Below are positions 53,457 through 63,240 of a DNA stretch of 64,000 nucleotides, piece after piece. The DNA is from Neopusillimonas aromaticivorans. GTDB lineage: Bacteria > Pseudomonadota > Gammaproteobacteria > Burkholderiales > Burkholderiaceae_B. The notes beneath the pieces were generated by a model. That model saw only the letters and a program-made list of their open reading frames with translations. It did not search any database and had not been told where the DNA came from. The stretch spans positions 558,001 through 622,000 of the forward strand of contig NZ_CP128233.1 in NCBI RefSeq assembly GCF_030344915.1, given 5' to 3'. Numbering within the stretch: the stretch's first letter is position 1; each line of letters opens with the position of its first letter. A program made the position numbers and the translations under genes.

Positions 53457-54954
53457 GCGACTTCCCCGAAATCAAGCGCCAGATCATTCACCGCCTCGAT
53501 GAACGCTTGGGCACGGTGCGCGTAATTACGGAACATATCCATACTGGCACATGCCGGCGACAACAACACCGCCTGTCCCGGAGCGGCCATGGCCATCGCC
53601 TTGCGAACCGCCTCCTCCATGTTGCCGGCCGGTTCAATGCGTACGCCGGTCGATGCCAGCGCCTGTCCGATCACCGGCCCATCCTGTCCGATCAGGACAA
53701 CCCCGCTGGCGTACGTACGCACTACCGGCGCGAGCACCGAAAAATCTTGCCCCTTGCCCAGGCCTCCGACAATCAGGACAACCATCTGACCCAAACCTTC
53801 CAGCGCCGCCACGGTGGCACCGACATTGGTGCCCTTGCTGTCATTGATGAAATCGACCCCGGCCACGTTACGCACAAACTCTGTGCGGTTGGGCTCACCC
53901 CCATAGTCACGCAAACCATGCAACAAATCAGCCCAACCCAGGTCAAGCACCCGCGCCAGCGCCAGTGCGGCCAATGCATTCAGCGCGTTATGCATGCCCC
54001 GTATCCGGAGAGCATCGACAGGCATCAGACGATTCAGGCGCCCAGTCCCCCGAACGGGGACAGCGGCCGCCTTACGCCTTGGCGCAGAAACCGGCAAGTC
54101 GAAATCGACCGGTTCACTGACACACAGCCAATTCACCCCATGCTCGGCAGACAACCCCAGATCAGCCGTCAACTCGGGGGCGCCACGCCCGAAACTGCGC
54201 ACGCCGGTATCATCCAGCGAAGCAACCATCGACACCACATCGGCATCATCACGATTGACCACGGCTACTTTTGCCATGCGAAGCAGACGCGCTTTGGCGG
54301 CGACATAGCTGGCCATGCTGCCATGCCAATCAAGATGATCCTGGCTGATGTTCAGCACGACGGCCGCGTCGGCAACCAGCGAGAAGGTGCTTTCAAGCTG
54401 AAAACTGGATAACTCTAGCACCCAGGCCTGGGGCAATTGACCGGCATCCAGAGCGGCCATCAAGGCCGACAACGCTGCCGGACTGATATTTCCGGCCGCG
54501 ACTGCGGTCATCCCGCAACGATCCAGCAGATGACGGGTCATCGCCGTCACCGTGGTTTTGCCGTTGGTACCCGTAATGGCCAGCACACGGGGCACATAGC
54601 CCTGTGTCGCCATGTCGGCCAAGGCACGGGCAAACAACTCAATTTCTCCGATGACTTCGATTTCAGCAGCGGAGGCCAACGACAGAAACTGTTTGACAGG
54701 CTCGTCACGCGGACATAACCCCGGACTGAGCACCACTTGCCCGACGCCCTCGAGTAAGCCTGCGCCTGGCTGGGTCTCACCCAGACGATACTCAACCCGT
54801 GCACCCGCAAGATCGGCTTTCAGGGCGTCAAGACCCGCAGGATGGCTGCGCGTATCGACTATCCGCAAGGAGGCCCCTGGCGAGCACACCAGCGTGCTGC
54901 CGCCATACCGGTTTCACCCAGACCCATGATCAGAATCAGGCGATCAGTCATCAT
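53453..54954 (-). CDS. murD: UDP-N-acetylmuramoylalanine--D-glutamate ligase MurD (one frameshift)
   Basis: Adds D-Glu to UDP-MurNAc-L-Ala. About 500 aa: the N-terminal Rossmann segment LILIMGLGETGMAAARWCA, VVLSPGLCP, P-loop AITGTNGKTTVTAM, ELSSFQLEST, NISQDHLDWHGSM, RGMHNALNALAA, FINDSKGTNVGATVAAL and a final LLSPACASMDMFRNYAHRAQAF. One break at the C4 run 54874-54877 near residue 27. Start is ATG 54954 or the next codon at 54951. It is separated from mraY by about 30 bp. Confidence 0.95.
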
Positions 54955-54985
54955 TGAGGGGAATACGAATGTAGTCATCGTGTCA

Positions 54986-56156
54986 TCAACGCAATTTCAG
55001 GGTGGCCAGGCCGATCAGCACCAGCATCATGCTGATGATCCAGAATCGCACAACAACCTGGGTTTCTTTCCAACCACCCACCTCGAAATGGTGGTGCAGC
55101 GGCGCCATCCGGAATATTCGCCGCCCCTCGCCATAACGCCTCTTGGTGTACTTGAACCACGTAACCTGCATCATGACCGACAAGGTCTCGACCACAAATA
55201 CGCCCCCCATGATGAACAGCACGATTTCCTGTCGCACAATGACGGCGATGGTCCCCAGTGCACCACCCAGAGCCAGCGCGCCGACATCGCCCATGAACAC
55301 CTGGGCCGGGTACGTGTTGAACCACAAAAACGCCAGACCGGCACCGGCAATGGCCGCGCACAAAACCATCAGTTCGGAGGCACCCGGAATATAGGGAAAC
55401 AGCAGATATTTCGAATAATCAACACGCCCGACGACGTAAGCAAAAATACCCAACGCACTACCCACCATGACCGTCGGCATGATTGCCAGACCATCCAGAC
55501 CATCGGTCAGATTGACTGCGTTGCTGGAGCCCACAATCACAAACCAGCTCAAGGCAACGAAACCGAAAACACCCAACGGATAGCTGACGCTCTTGAAAAA
55601 CGGTACGATCAGATCGGCGCGCGTAGGCAACGACATACTGAACCCACTCAGGACCCAATCCTGAAACAATGGCCAAAGTTCGGCATTGGCAGGGGCTGAC
55701 ACAGCAAATGCAAGGTAGACCGCCGCTACAATCCCGATCAGGGCTTGCCAGAAAAATTTCGTGCGCGAAGACATGCCCTCGGGGTCACGATGCACGACTT
55801 TCTTGTAATCATCGGCCCAGCCGATCCAGCCAAAGCCGAATGTCACCAGCAACACCACCCATACAAACCGGTTGGTCCAGTCGGCCCATAGCAACGTGCT
55901 GACTGCAATGGAAATAAGAATCAGCGCCCCCCATGGTGGGGGTGCCGGTTTTCACCAGATGCGTTTGCGGACCATAGCTGCGCACCGCCTGGCCAATTTT
56001 CATGGCCGTCAGCTTGCGAATAACGGCAGGGCCAGCGACAAGACCGATCAACAACGCCGTGGCGCACGCCAGAACAGCCCGCAACGTGATGTACTCAAAG
56101 ACCCCGAAGGCCCGGAAATGCGAATCAGACAGCCATCGTGCCAGCTCAAGCAGCAT
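54986..56156 (-). CDS. mraY: Phospho-N-acetylmuramoyl-pentapeptide-transferase MraY (one frameshift)
   Basis: Makes lipid I on the inner membrane. About 390 aa, ten TM helices. Visible: MLLELARWLSDSHFRAFGVFEY, KTGTPTMGGALILIS, GWADDYKKVVHRDPEGMSSRTKFFWQ with the catalytic DD, NAVNLTDGLDGLA, the MGDVGALALGGALG motif and APLHHHFEVGGWKE with its HHH triad. The G run at 55927-55932 (plus-strand C6) must gain two bases to read MGGALILI. The ATG at 56156 overlaps the restored murF stop (TGA 56146-56148). Confidence 0.96.
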
Positions 56157-58943
56157 GATGCCCCCCTCGTTAACTACCGCTTTTTCTTTCTGGAAACCCA
56201 GCACAACACGCTCCATACGGCTGCTACGTGAACCCTTGACCAAAATATTGGCGGGCACCAGCGCACGCAGACGAACCAACACATCATCAACCTGATCAAA
56301 CATTTCGGCACCCGAACCAAATGCAAGCGCACACTCACGTGCGGCTTGCCCCAGCGTCAGGAGAATATCCACCCCCTGCGCCTTCGCATAAGCCCCTACC
56401 TCAGCATGCATGGCCGGACCGTTTTCACCAACCTCAGCCATACCGCCAAGCACGAGAACCTTGCGGCCTGAAAGCGCGGCAAGAACATCGATAGCGGCAC
56501 GAACTGAATCGGGGTTCGCATTGTAACTGTCATCAATCAGTTGATAGCCGTCTGCCAGCGCGTGCGGTTGCATACGCCCCTGAACCGGATTGAAGGCCTG
56601 CAGCCCATCAACCACGGCAGACAACGGAGCCCCTGCGGACAGCGCGCATGCGGCCGCTGCCAGAGCGTTTCTGAGGTTGTGCCGTCCGGGTGCTGACAAG
56701 TCGATACTGGCAGAGCCATCGACCGTATGCAGCGTGAAACGGGTCCGCCCTGGCTCGGCATGGATGTGGTCAGCGTAAATGTCAAAACCGGACGTCAGGC
56801 CAAAACAACGGGTCTGGCGAGTGCCGGCCAGTTCAGTCCACAATCCGGTGTACGCATCATCACCGGGAAACACGGCCGTGCCGTCAGCCGGCAAAGCCTC
56901 AAGGACAGCCCCGTTTTCACGCGCAACTGCCTCTACGGAATGCATGAACTCCTGATGTTCACGCTGGGCATTGTTAACCAAGGCGACCGTCGCCATGGCC
57001 TGCTCGGCAAGGCTGGCGATCTCGCCCGGATGATTCATTCCCAACTCAAAAACAGCCGCACGATGGTGTGATCGCAACCGTAACAGCGTCAATGGCACAC
57101 CAATATCATTGTTGTAATTGCCCGATGTCGCCAATGCGGCATCAGGCCCGACCCATGCACGCAGAATCGCGGCCAGCATTTCTTTGGTAGTTGTCTTGCC
57201 GTTGCTGCCAGTGACCGCAATCGCGGGCAATGTAAAGCGCCGGCGCCACTGCCGACCCAGTCGGGTCAACGCAGCTCGGGTATCGCCCAGGACCAATTGA
57301 GGCAAGGAACCCGGCTGGCGACGTTCGACGATGGCAGCACATGCGCCGGCCTGTGCCACCTGATCCAGATAATCGTGTGCATCAAACGACTCGCCCTTGA
57401 GCGCCAGAAAAAGCTGCCCGGGTTCAAGAGCCCGGGAGTCTGTAGAAATCGATGGCCCCTGCAGCAGCGTCAGCGCGACACGCGCCCACTCACGATCGTC
57501 GAATGGATAGCGGACACCCTGCATTTCCTGATAGGTTTCATGGCCTTTACCCGCCAGCAAGACAACGTCTTCTGGCCGGGCCTGCCAAAACGCCGACAGG
57601 ATGGCATCGGCACGATCGTTGATAACCACCGCAGCGGTCATCATGCCTTTGACGATTTCAGCCAGAATTTGCTCAGACGGCTCACTGCGCGGGTTGTCAC
57701 TGGTCAAGACCACGTGATCGGCAAGTCGACCTGCGATTTCCCCCATCATCGGGCGCTTGGCACGGTCGCGATCACCACCGCAACCGAACACTACCCACAG
57801 CTTGCCGCCGCGCGCATCCGCCACTTCCCGCAAGGCCTCGAGTGAACGTGTCAGTGCATCGGGCGTGTGGGCATAATCGACTACCGCCATCGGCACCGCA
57901 ACCGGTTTCTCGCCAGCGACAACAGGCTCGACCAATTGCAGACGACCATCCACCGATTGCAGCTGAACCAACGCACGCGAAATTCGCGACAGCGGCCAGC
58001 CCATGGCCTGCAAAACACCGGCAACCAGCAGTAAATTTGAAATATTGTGTCGCCCGACCAGGCGAGTCACGATTTGCGCCACGCCTTCGGCCAGCACAAG
58101 ATTAAAGATGACCCCGTGACCGCCCGTCTGAATATCGGTAGCGCATACACTGGCCCCGGTACCCCCTTCAATCGAATACCCCGTCAGGTGCAACAGGTTC
58201 TCGTCACGGATGGCTTGCGCAATGTCGCGCCCGACCGGGTCGTCAAGATTGATGACCGCACGCTGCAACCCAGGCCAGTGAAACAGTTTTTGCTTGGCTT
58301 GCACATACGCCTGAACCGTGCCGTGATAATCAAGGTGATCATGCGTCAGGTTTGTAAACGCTGCAATTTCAATGGTGACGGCCTGCAGGCGCCCCTGATC
58401 AATGCCAATGGATGAAGCTTCAAGTGCGACTACACGTGCACCAGCATCGCGCAGTGCGGCCAGACTCCGGTGCAGGGTCAGCACATCGGGAGTCGTCAAA
58501 GAGCCCCCAGATTGGTGCCATCGGGCAGAGTGACTCCCAGGGTACCAATGGTTCCGCACGCCACGTCCTCGCGATTCAGGGCCTGTGCCAGCCACTGAAC
58601 CGTTGACGTTTTACCGTTGGTGCCCGTCACCGCCACGACCGTCAAGGCCTCGGATGGCCGACCATACCACTCGTGCGCGACATCGGCCACGAGTGTCGAC
58701 AAGCCAGGAACCACGATAACCGGCACACCCGGGATAGGCGACTGTCCCACATCGATGTCGTGGGCCGTGACGATGGCGGCCGCCCCAGCCTCTATGGCCT
58801 GTTCGATGAACTGTCGGCCATCCGCTGCCGACCCGGACAGGGCAAAAAACATCGCCGCCACCCACCTGCCGTGAATCAAGACATAAATGGGCATCACGCT
58901 TGACCAGCGACACCAACGTTGAAATCAGGCCATCACGCGTCAT
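56146..58943 (-). CDS. murE-murF: Fused MurE-MurF ligase (three frameshifts)
   Basis: Single polypeptide of about 933 aa carrying two consecutive peptidoglycan ligases. The MurE half adds meso-diaminopimelate: CLDSRQVGGGDVFFAL, P-loop AVTGTNGKTSTVQWL, LTHDHLDYHGT, and the DNPR motif in LTSDNPRSEPSEQI that marks DAP specificity. It ends DREWARVALTLLQG and passes straight into MurF STDSRALEPGQLFLALKGESFDAHDYL with no separate start or N-terminal leader. MurF follows with P-loop AVTGSNGKTTTKEML, ELGMNHPGEIASLAEQ and VLGGMAEVGENGPAMH; it adds D-Ala-D-Ala. Breaks: A6 run 58844-58849, C5 run 58504-58508 and C6 run 56161-56166. Correcting the last gives a tail GGHHAA and a TGA inside the mraY start. 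The fusion is known in Bordetella. Confidence 0.93.
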
Positions 58944-60677
58944 CGGGCGGCTCCTTCTTTGGGGCCTACCGCTACCACGGAAGCGACCGGCGCATCGGGA
59001 ACCACCCCGATACGGCGCAGGCTGCTGGCCACTACATTTGCAAAAACCGGGGCGGCAACACGCCCCCATAATAAACACCGGACTGCGGCTCATCGATGCT
59101 GACGGCGACCACAATGCGGGGATTCGAAACCGGAGCAAACCCGACGAACGAACTACGGTAACGTTTTGTACTGTATTTTCCATCGACAATCTTGCGAGCC
59201 GTACCGCTTTTACCGGCCACCCGATAACCCTGGACCTGGGCCAGCTTGGCACCATCCGGACCGGCCGCCGCTTCCAGCATCCCCCGAATCGTCGTCGCGG
59301 TTCCTGGTGTAAACACAGGCACACTGGTCGGCTGCTTGCCCTGGCGACGTAAAAGAGTCAGCGACACCATGTCGCCATTGCGGGCGAAGGCTGTGTAGGC
59401 ATGCGCAATTTGCAGCAGCGAAGTTGACAGACCATAGCCATACGACATGGTCGCGCGCTCAATGGGACGCCAGCGCTCCCAGGGCGCAGACGACCCGCCG
59501 CAACGCCAGGGAAATTGGCCTCCGGAGCCCGCCCGAAGCCCAGTTCGGTAAACTTGGTCCACATTTCCTGTGACGTCAGCCGCTCGGAGATCATGGTCAT
59601 GCCAATATTGCTGGACCGGCGCAAGATGCCGGCAGCATCGACAACGCCGTTACGCGAGACGTCGGATATGGTTGCCCCGTGATACTGATATTTGCCATTA
59701 CCCGTATCAAACTTCGTATCAGTACGAATGCGCCCGAGGTCAAGCGCCAGACCTACGGTAAATGGCTTCATGATCGAACCGGGTTCGAACGTGTCGACGA
59801 TCGCACGGTTACGCAACTCATTGCCCGAACGGCTGGTACGGTCATTGGGGTTATAGGCCGGCAGGTTGGCCAGCGCCAGAATTTCGCCGGTTTGCGAATC
59901 AATAACGACCCCTGCTGCCCCGGTCGCCTTGTGCTCGACCATTGCGGCCTTCAAGGCGGCATACAGGTCGAACTGCACGCCGACATCCAGGGACAGGTAC
60001 AGGTCTTTCCCGTGTATCGGCGGCACGGCAGCCTGCACATCTTCGACAATCCGTCCGAGGCGATCGCGAATAACCCGTCGGCTACCGGGCTGCCCCGACA
60101 GAAAATCGTTATACGCCAGCTCGATTCCCTCAATGCCCCGGTCTTCAATGTTGGTGAAGCCGAGTACATGCGCTGTCATGTCGCCCTCAGGATAAAACCG
60201 GCGAACCTCATCCTGCTGGTGGATACCCGGAATCCGCAGCTGGCGAATTTCTTCGGCGACGTCGGGATCAACCTGACGTTTGATATACACAAAAGTTTTG
60301 TCAACGTTGGCCAGACGCGCCTCAATATCGGCGACCGTCATCTCAAGCAACTGCGCCAGCCGGGCAATCTGTTCAGGCCTGGCACCCCGGGCGTCTTCGG
60401 GAACCGTCCAGATGGCCTTGACAGGAACACTGGAGGCCAGCACGACCTTGCCTGTACGATCAAACACCTTGCCCCGCATCGCTGACAGCACCAGCGTTTT
60501 CTCATAGCGCCGTTCACCTTGACGCTGCAGAAAATCATTCGACAACCCCTGCAGGTAAAGCGCCTTGGCGATCAGCATGACAAACCCTACCATCATCAGG
60601 ATAAGGACCAGTCGTGAACGCCACATGGGCATTTGAACGCTGAGGACGGGACTGTCATAAAAACGAAACCGCTTCAT
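58940..60677 (-). CDS. ftsI: Septal transpeptidase FtsI, PBP3 (two frameshifts)
   Basis: Class B penicillin-binding protein cross-linking septal peptidoglycan with FtsW. About 579 aa. TM anchor (LVLILMMVGFVMLIAKALYL), pedestal domain (RGKVFDRTGKVVLASSVPVKAIW), and transpeptidase domain with the active-site SxxK in FEPGSIMKPF, SxN in RRSSNIGM and KSG in RVAGKSGTARK. Breaks: 59482-59484 (one base, giving RPWERWRPIERATMSYGYG) and C5 run 59063-59067 (one base, giving YGGRVAAPVFANV). Its TGA overlaps the murE ATG. Confidence 0.96.
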
Positions 60678-60979
60678 GGCTGCCCCTTGACGGGTGCCAT
60701 GACACCGGAAACCACACGATTGTCCTTGAGATAGACCGTACTGTCCGGACGAGGCACAACCATTTGCAAATCACGCCGGGCGAACTCATCGACCCGTGCA
60801 TTGCGGGCAAGCTCGGCTCGCTCAAGCTGCAACCGTCGCCATTCAACGTCAAGCTCTTGAGTTTTGGCAGCCGCACGCTCAGACGCAATGAACAATTGAC
60901 GCGACTGATACCGCGCTGTCACCAGCGAGATCGCCGAAAGCATCAACACTACAGCCAGAACGAGCGAAAGTCGGTTCAT
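60674..60979 (-). CDS. ftsL: Cell division protein FtsL
   Basis: Small bitopic divisome protein pairing with FtsB to activate FtsWI. Intact, 101 aa. N-terminal TM helix (LSLVLAVVLMLSAISLVTA), then a periplasmic leucine-zipper-like coiled coil (RAAAKTQELDVEWRRLQLERAELARNARVDEFARRDL) and a short tail ending in APVKGQP. It overlaps rsmH and ftsI by four bases each. Sequence is poorly conserved, so size, topology and position carry the call. Confidence 0.93.
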   Translation of the reverse strand: MNRLSLVLAVVLMLSAISLVTARYQSRQLFIASERAAAKTQELDVEWRRLQLERAELARNARVDEFARRDLQMVVPRPDSTVYLKDNRVVSGVMAPVKGQP

Positions 60980-62050
60980 TGACGCCTCCGCTTGTGACCA
61001 CCAGCCGCCGGCTGTTCGAATGAAAGACGCAGACCTTTGACAAACGATGCCGCACCTTCGGGTGGCAAAGGCGTTGACGTGCGTTCAGCCACACGCAACA
61101 CTGCAGAGCGCGCACGCGGATTCCCTGAACCTCGGCATCATCGGGCAGAACCCGGCCCAATGGTCGCAACAAGGGTTGAGGCATGTCTTTTTCTGGTATC
61201 GGTAACCGCGCAGTGGCTTCAGGCGGACGCGAGGCAGCCATAAAGCACTGCTTTACCATACGGTCTTCAAGGGAGTGGAAACTGATCACCGCCACCCTCC
61301 CCCGGGAGCCAGCAGCGTTAAAACTGCCTCGAGGGCGAGCGCGAGCTCTTCGAGCTCTTGATTGATGTAAATCCGTATAGCCTGAAAGGTACGAGTGGCC
61401 GGATGTTGACCCTTTTCGCGCGTGCGGACGACACTGGCGACGAGCTCGGCGAGTTCGAGCGTTGTGCACAGCGGCCTGGATTCGCGGCGAGCAACAACCG
61501 CCTTTGCAATCTGGAAAGCAAACCGTTCTTCGCCATATTTTGCTACGACCTCCTTGATTTCATCGACGCTGGCCTGAGCCAGCCATTGCGCAGCGGTTAA
61601 ACCCCTGCTGGTATCCATACGCATGTCCAGTGGACCATCACGCATAAACGAAAACCCGCGCCCGGCATCATCAATCTGGGGCGAAGAAACCCCCAAATCG
61701 AGCATCACGCCGTCGACACGGTCAATATTCAGATCAGCCAAGGCCTGCGCCATCGACGCAAAGCCCTGATGCACGATGGTGATACGACTGTCCTCGCGCT
61801 GCATGGCGCGGGCAGTTTCAATGGCCAAAGGATCTTTATCAAACACGACCAGACGCGCCTCGGGAGCCAGGCGGGAGAGCAACAAACGGCTGTGCCCGCC
61901 ACGCCCGAACGTACCGTCAACATAAACACCCTGCAGCCGTCCTGCAGGATCAGCGACGGCCGACAACACGTTACGTTTCTGACCGAAAGACTCATCAAGG
62001 AGGGCGCTGACCGTCGGTTCAAGCAAAACAGTCTGGTGAACAAATGCCAT
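60976..62050 (-). CDS. rsmH: 16S rRNA (cytosine-1402-N4) methyltransferase RsmH (two frameshifts)
   Basis: MraW: SAM-dependent methylation of C1402 in the ribosomal P site. About 358 aa: FVHQTVLLEPTVSALL, the SAM motif YVDGTFGRGGHSRLLLSRL, VVFDKDPLAIETA, VMLDLGVSSPQIDDAGRGFSFM, DGPLDMRMD, TFQAIRIYINQELEEL, RVAVISFHSLEDRMVKQCF. Breaks: C5 run 61299-61303 and 61123-61125, one base each. The corrected C-terminus is arginine- and lysine-rich (AAGGHKRRRQ) and its stop overlaps the ftsL ATG. Confidence 0.95.
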
Positions 62051-62058
62051 GACGGCCC

Positions 62059-62490
62059 TTAGAAAGAAAAATCGTCGAGGGCGTCGGACATCATGCCCTT
62101 GGCCAGGTCTTCGGCTTCACGACGCCCCCACTCGGCGGTGTCCCAAAGCTCGAAATGGTTACCCATTCCCAACAACATGACGTCACGCACAAGCCCGGCA
62201 GCCTGCCGCAACTCGGGCGATACCAGAATATGACCGGCCGCGTCCATGTCGACATCAAGTGCATTACCCAGCAACAACCGTTGCAACGCTCGCGCCGACA
62301 TCGGAAAACGTGCGATGACATCACGGCGCTCTTCCCAGACGCTGCGTGGATACACCAGCAAGCAGCCATCAGGGTGGCGAGTAAGCGTCAGACGCCCCTG
62401 CTCGGCGGAAACAAGCGCGTCACGATGCCGGGTGGGTATCGAAACCCGCCCCTTGGCATCGAGAGTTAACGCACTGCATCCCTGGAACAC
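62059..62490 (-). CDS. mraZ: Transcriptional regulator MraZ
   Basis: AbrB-like DNA-binding ring protein that represses the dcw operon. Intact, about 143 aa. Two swapped-hairpin repeats are seen: LTLDAKGRVSIPTRHRD and VDMDAAGHILVSPELRQAAG, each with the DxxGR or DxxGH signature. I chose GTG 62490 because MraZ proteins begin FQGCSALTLDAKGR; the frame stays open to a GTG at 62511. It is first gene of the cluster, with its putative operator just upstream. Confidence 0.94.
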   Translation of the reverse strand: MFQGCSALTLDAKGRVSIPTRHRDALVSAEQGRLTLTRHPDGCLLVYPRSVWEERRDVIARFPMSARALQRLLLGNALDVDMDAAGHILVSPELRQAAGLVRDVMLLGMGNHFELWDTAEWGRREAEDLAKGMMSDALDDFSF

Positions 62491-62496
62491 ATTTCC

Positions 62497-62530
62497 CCCA
62501 CTTTTTTGCACATTTTCCTACTTTTTCCCA
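62497..62530 (-). promoter_or_regulatory. Putative MraZ operator: four boxes at 10-bp spacing
   Basis: On the minus strand, TGGG (62530-62527), TAGG (62520-62517), TGCA (62510-62507) and TGGG (62500-62497) recur every 10 bp, separated by A-rich spacers. This matches the known MraZ target of TGGG-type direct repeats one helical turn apart. The outer two are perfect and the middle two degenerate. Confidence 0.75.
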
Positions 62531-62558
62531 CTCTACGACAATGGCAACACGCGGTCAA
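62530..62558 (-). promoter_or_regulatory. Putative sigma-70 promoter of the dcw cluster
   Basis: Minus strand: -35 TTGACC (62558-62553), a 17-bp spacer, and -10 TAGAGT (62535-62530). The first MraZ box abuts the -10, so a bound MraZ would block RNA polymerase. The -10 is only a fair match. Confidence 0.6.
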
Positions 62559-62741
62559 GCGCTTAAGGTCATTTTTTTCAATGACAACAAGTACTTACAG
62601 TCAAATCAAAGATTTTTAACCAGGAATTTCTTTCGTTAAATCAAGGGATTGGAAGATCAATTGGAAGTGCTTTATGCGCACCGCCGCACGAAACCCTATC
62701 GGGTTTGCAACCGGATGCGAAAAGGGGGAGTGCAATAAATG

Positions 62742-63150
62742 CGGGACAGGCCTGTAGGCCGGATTCTGTACACCGGGGCAAACCCCGGTGGGCAATCATT
62801 CGTCTTGGCACACCATTACTGACGTGCTCTGGCCACCTACCCGCATACTCGGACGGGCCGCCCTTTGAGCCCGAGGGCTCGTCGTATGCCTATTTGGTGT
62901 TGCTCCGGATAGAGGTTACCGCGTTTCACCCAGCTACGCTGTGCCCTGAAAACAGGACACGCCGCACGGAAGTCGCCGTGTCAGTGCATGCAAGCATGCC
63001 CGCGTATCAGTCTCGTCTCTGTGGCCCTGTTCCTCGGCTTGCAGGTGGTGACACCTGCTTACCGGACGGCTGTTAGCCGCTACCCTGCCCTGTGGAGTCC
63101 GGACCTTCCTCGATATACGTGATACCGCGATTGCCCGGCCTGCCCCGCCC
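62742..63150 (-). ncRNA. rnpB: RNase P RNA (M1 RNA, bacterial type A)
   Basis: Catalytic RNA that removes tRNA 5' leaders. On the minus strand the near-universal GAGGAAGGTCCGGACTCC block is followed by ACAGGGCAGGG. Later come GGGTGAAACGCGG, the conserved GCAACACCAAATAGGC segment and a 3' end ACAGAATCCGGCCTA. A TACAAT box at 63160-63155 could be the -10. Ends are estimated to about 10 bases. Confidence 0.95.
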
Positions 63151-63240
63151 GGGCATTGTAGCCAAATTAAATGCCCCTCACTGAACGAAACGCCACAAAC
63201 TGCGACAATACACATCATTCTTCTATATGCATGTATTTTT

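Noticed and set aside
53507..54412. 301-codon plus-strand frame inside murD
   Set aside because: Antisense shadow of murD; His/Gln-rich translation without domains.
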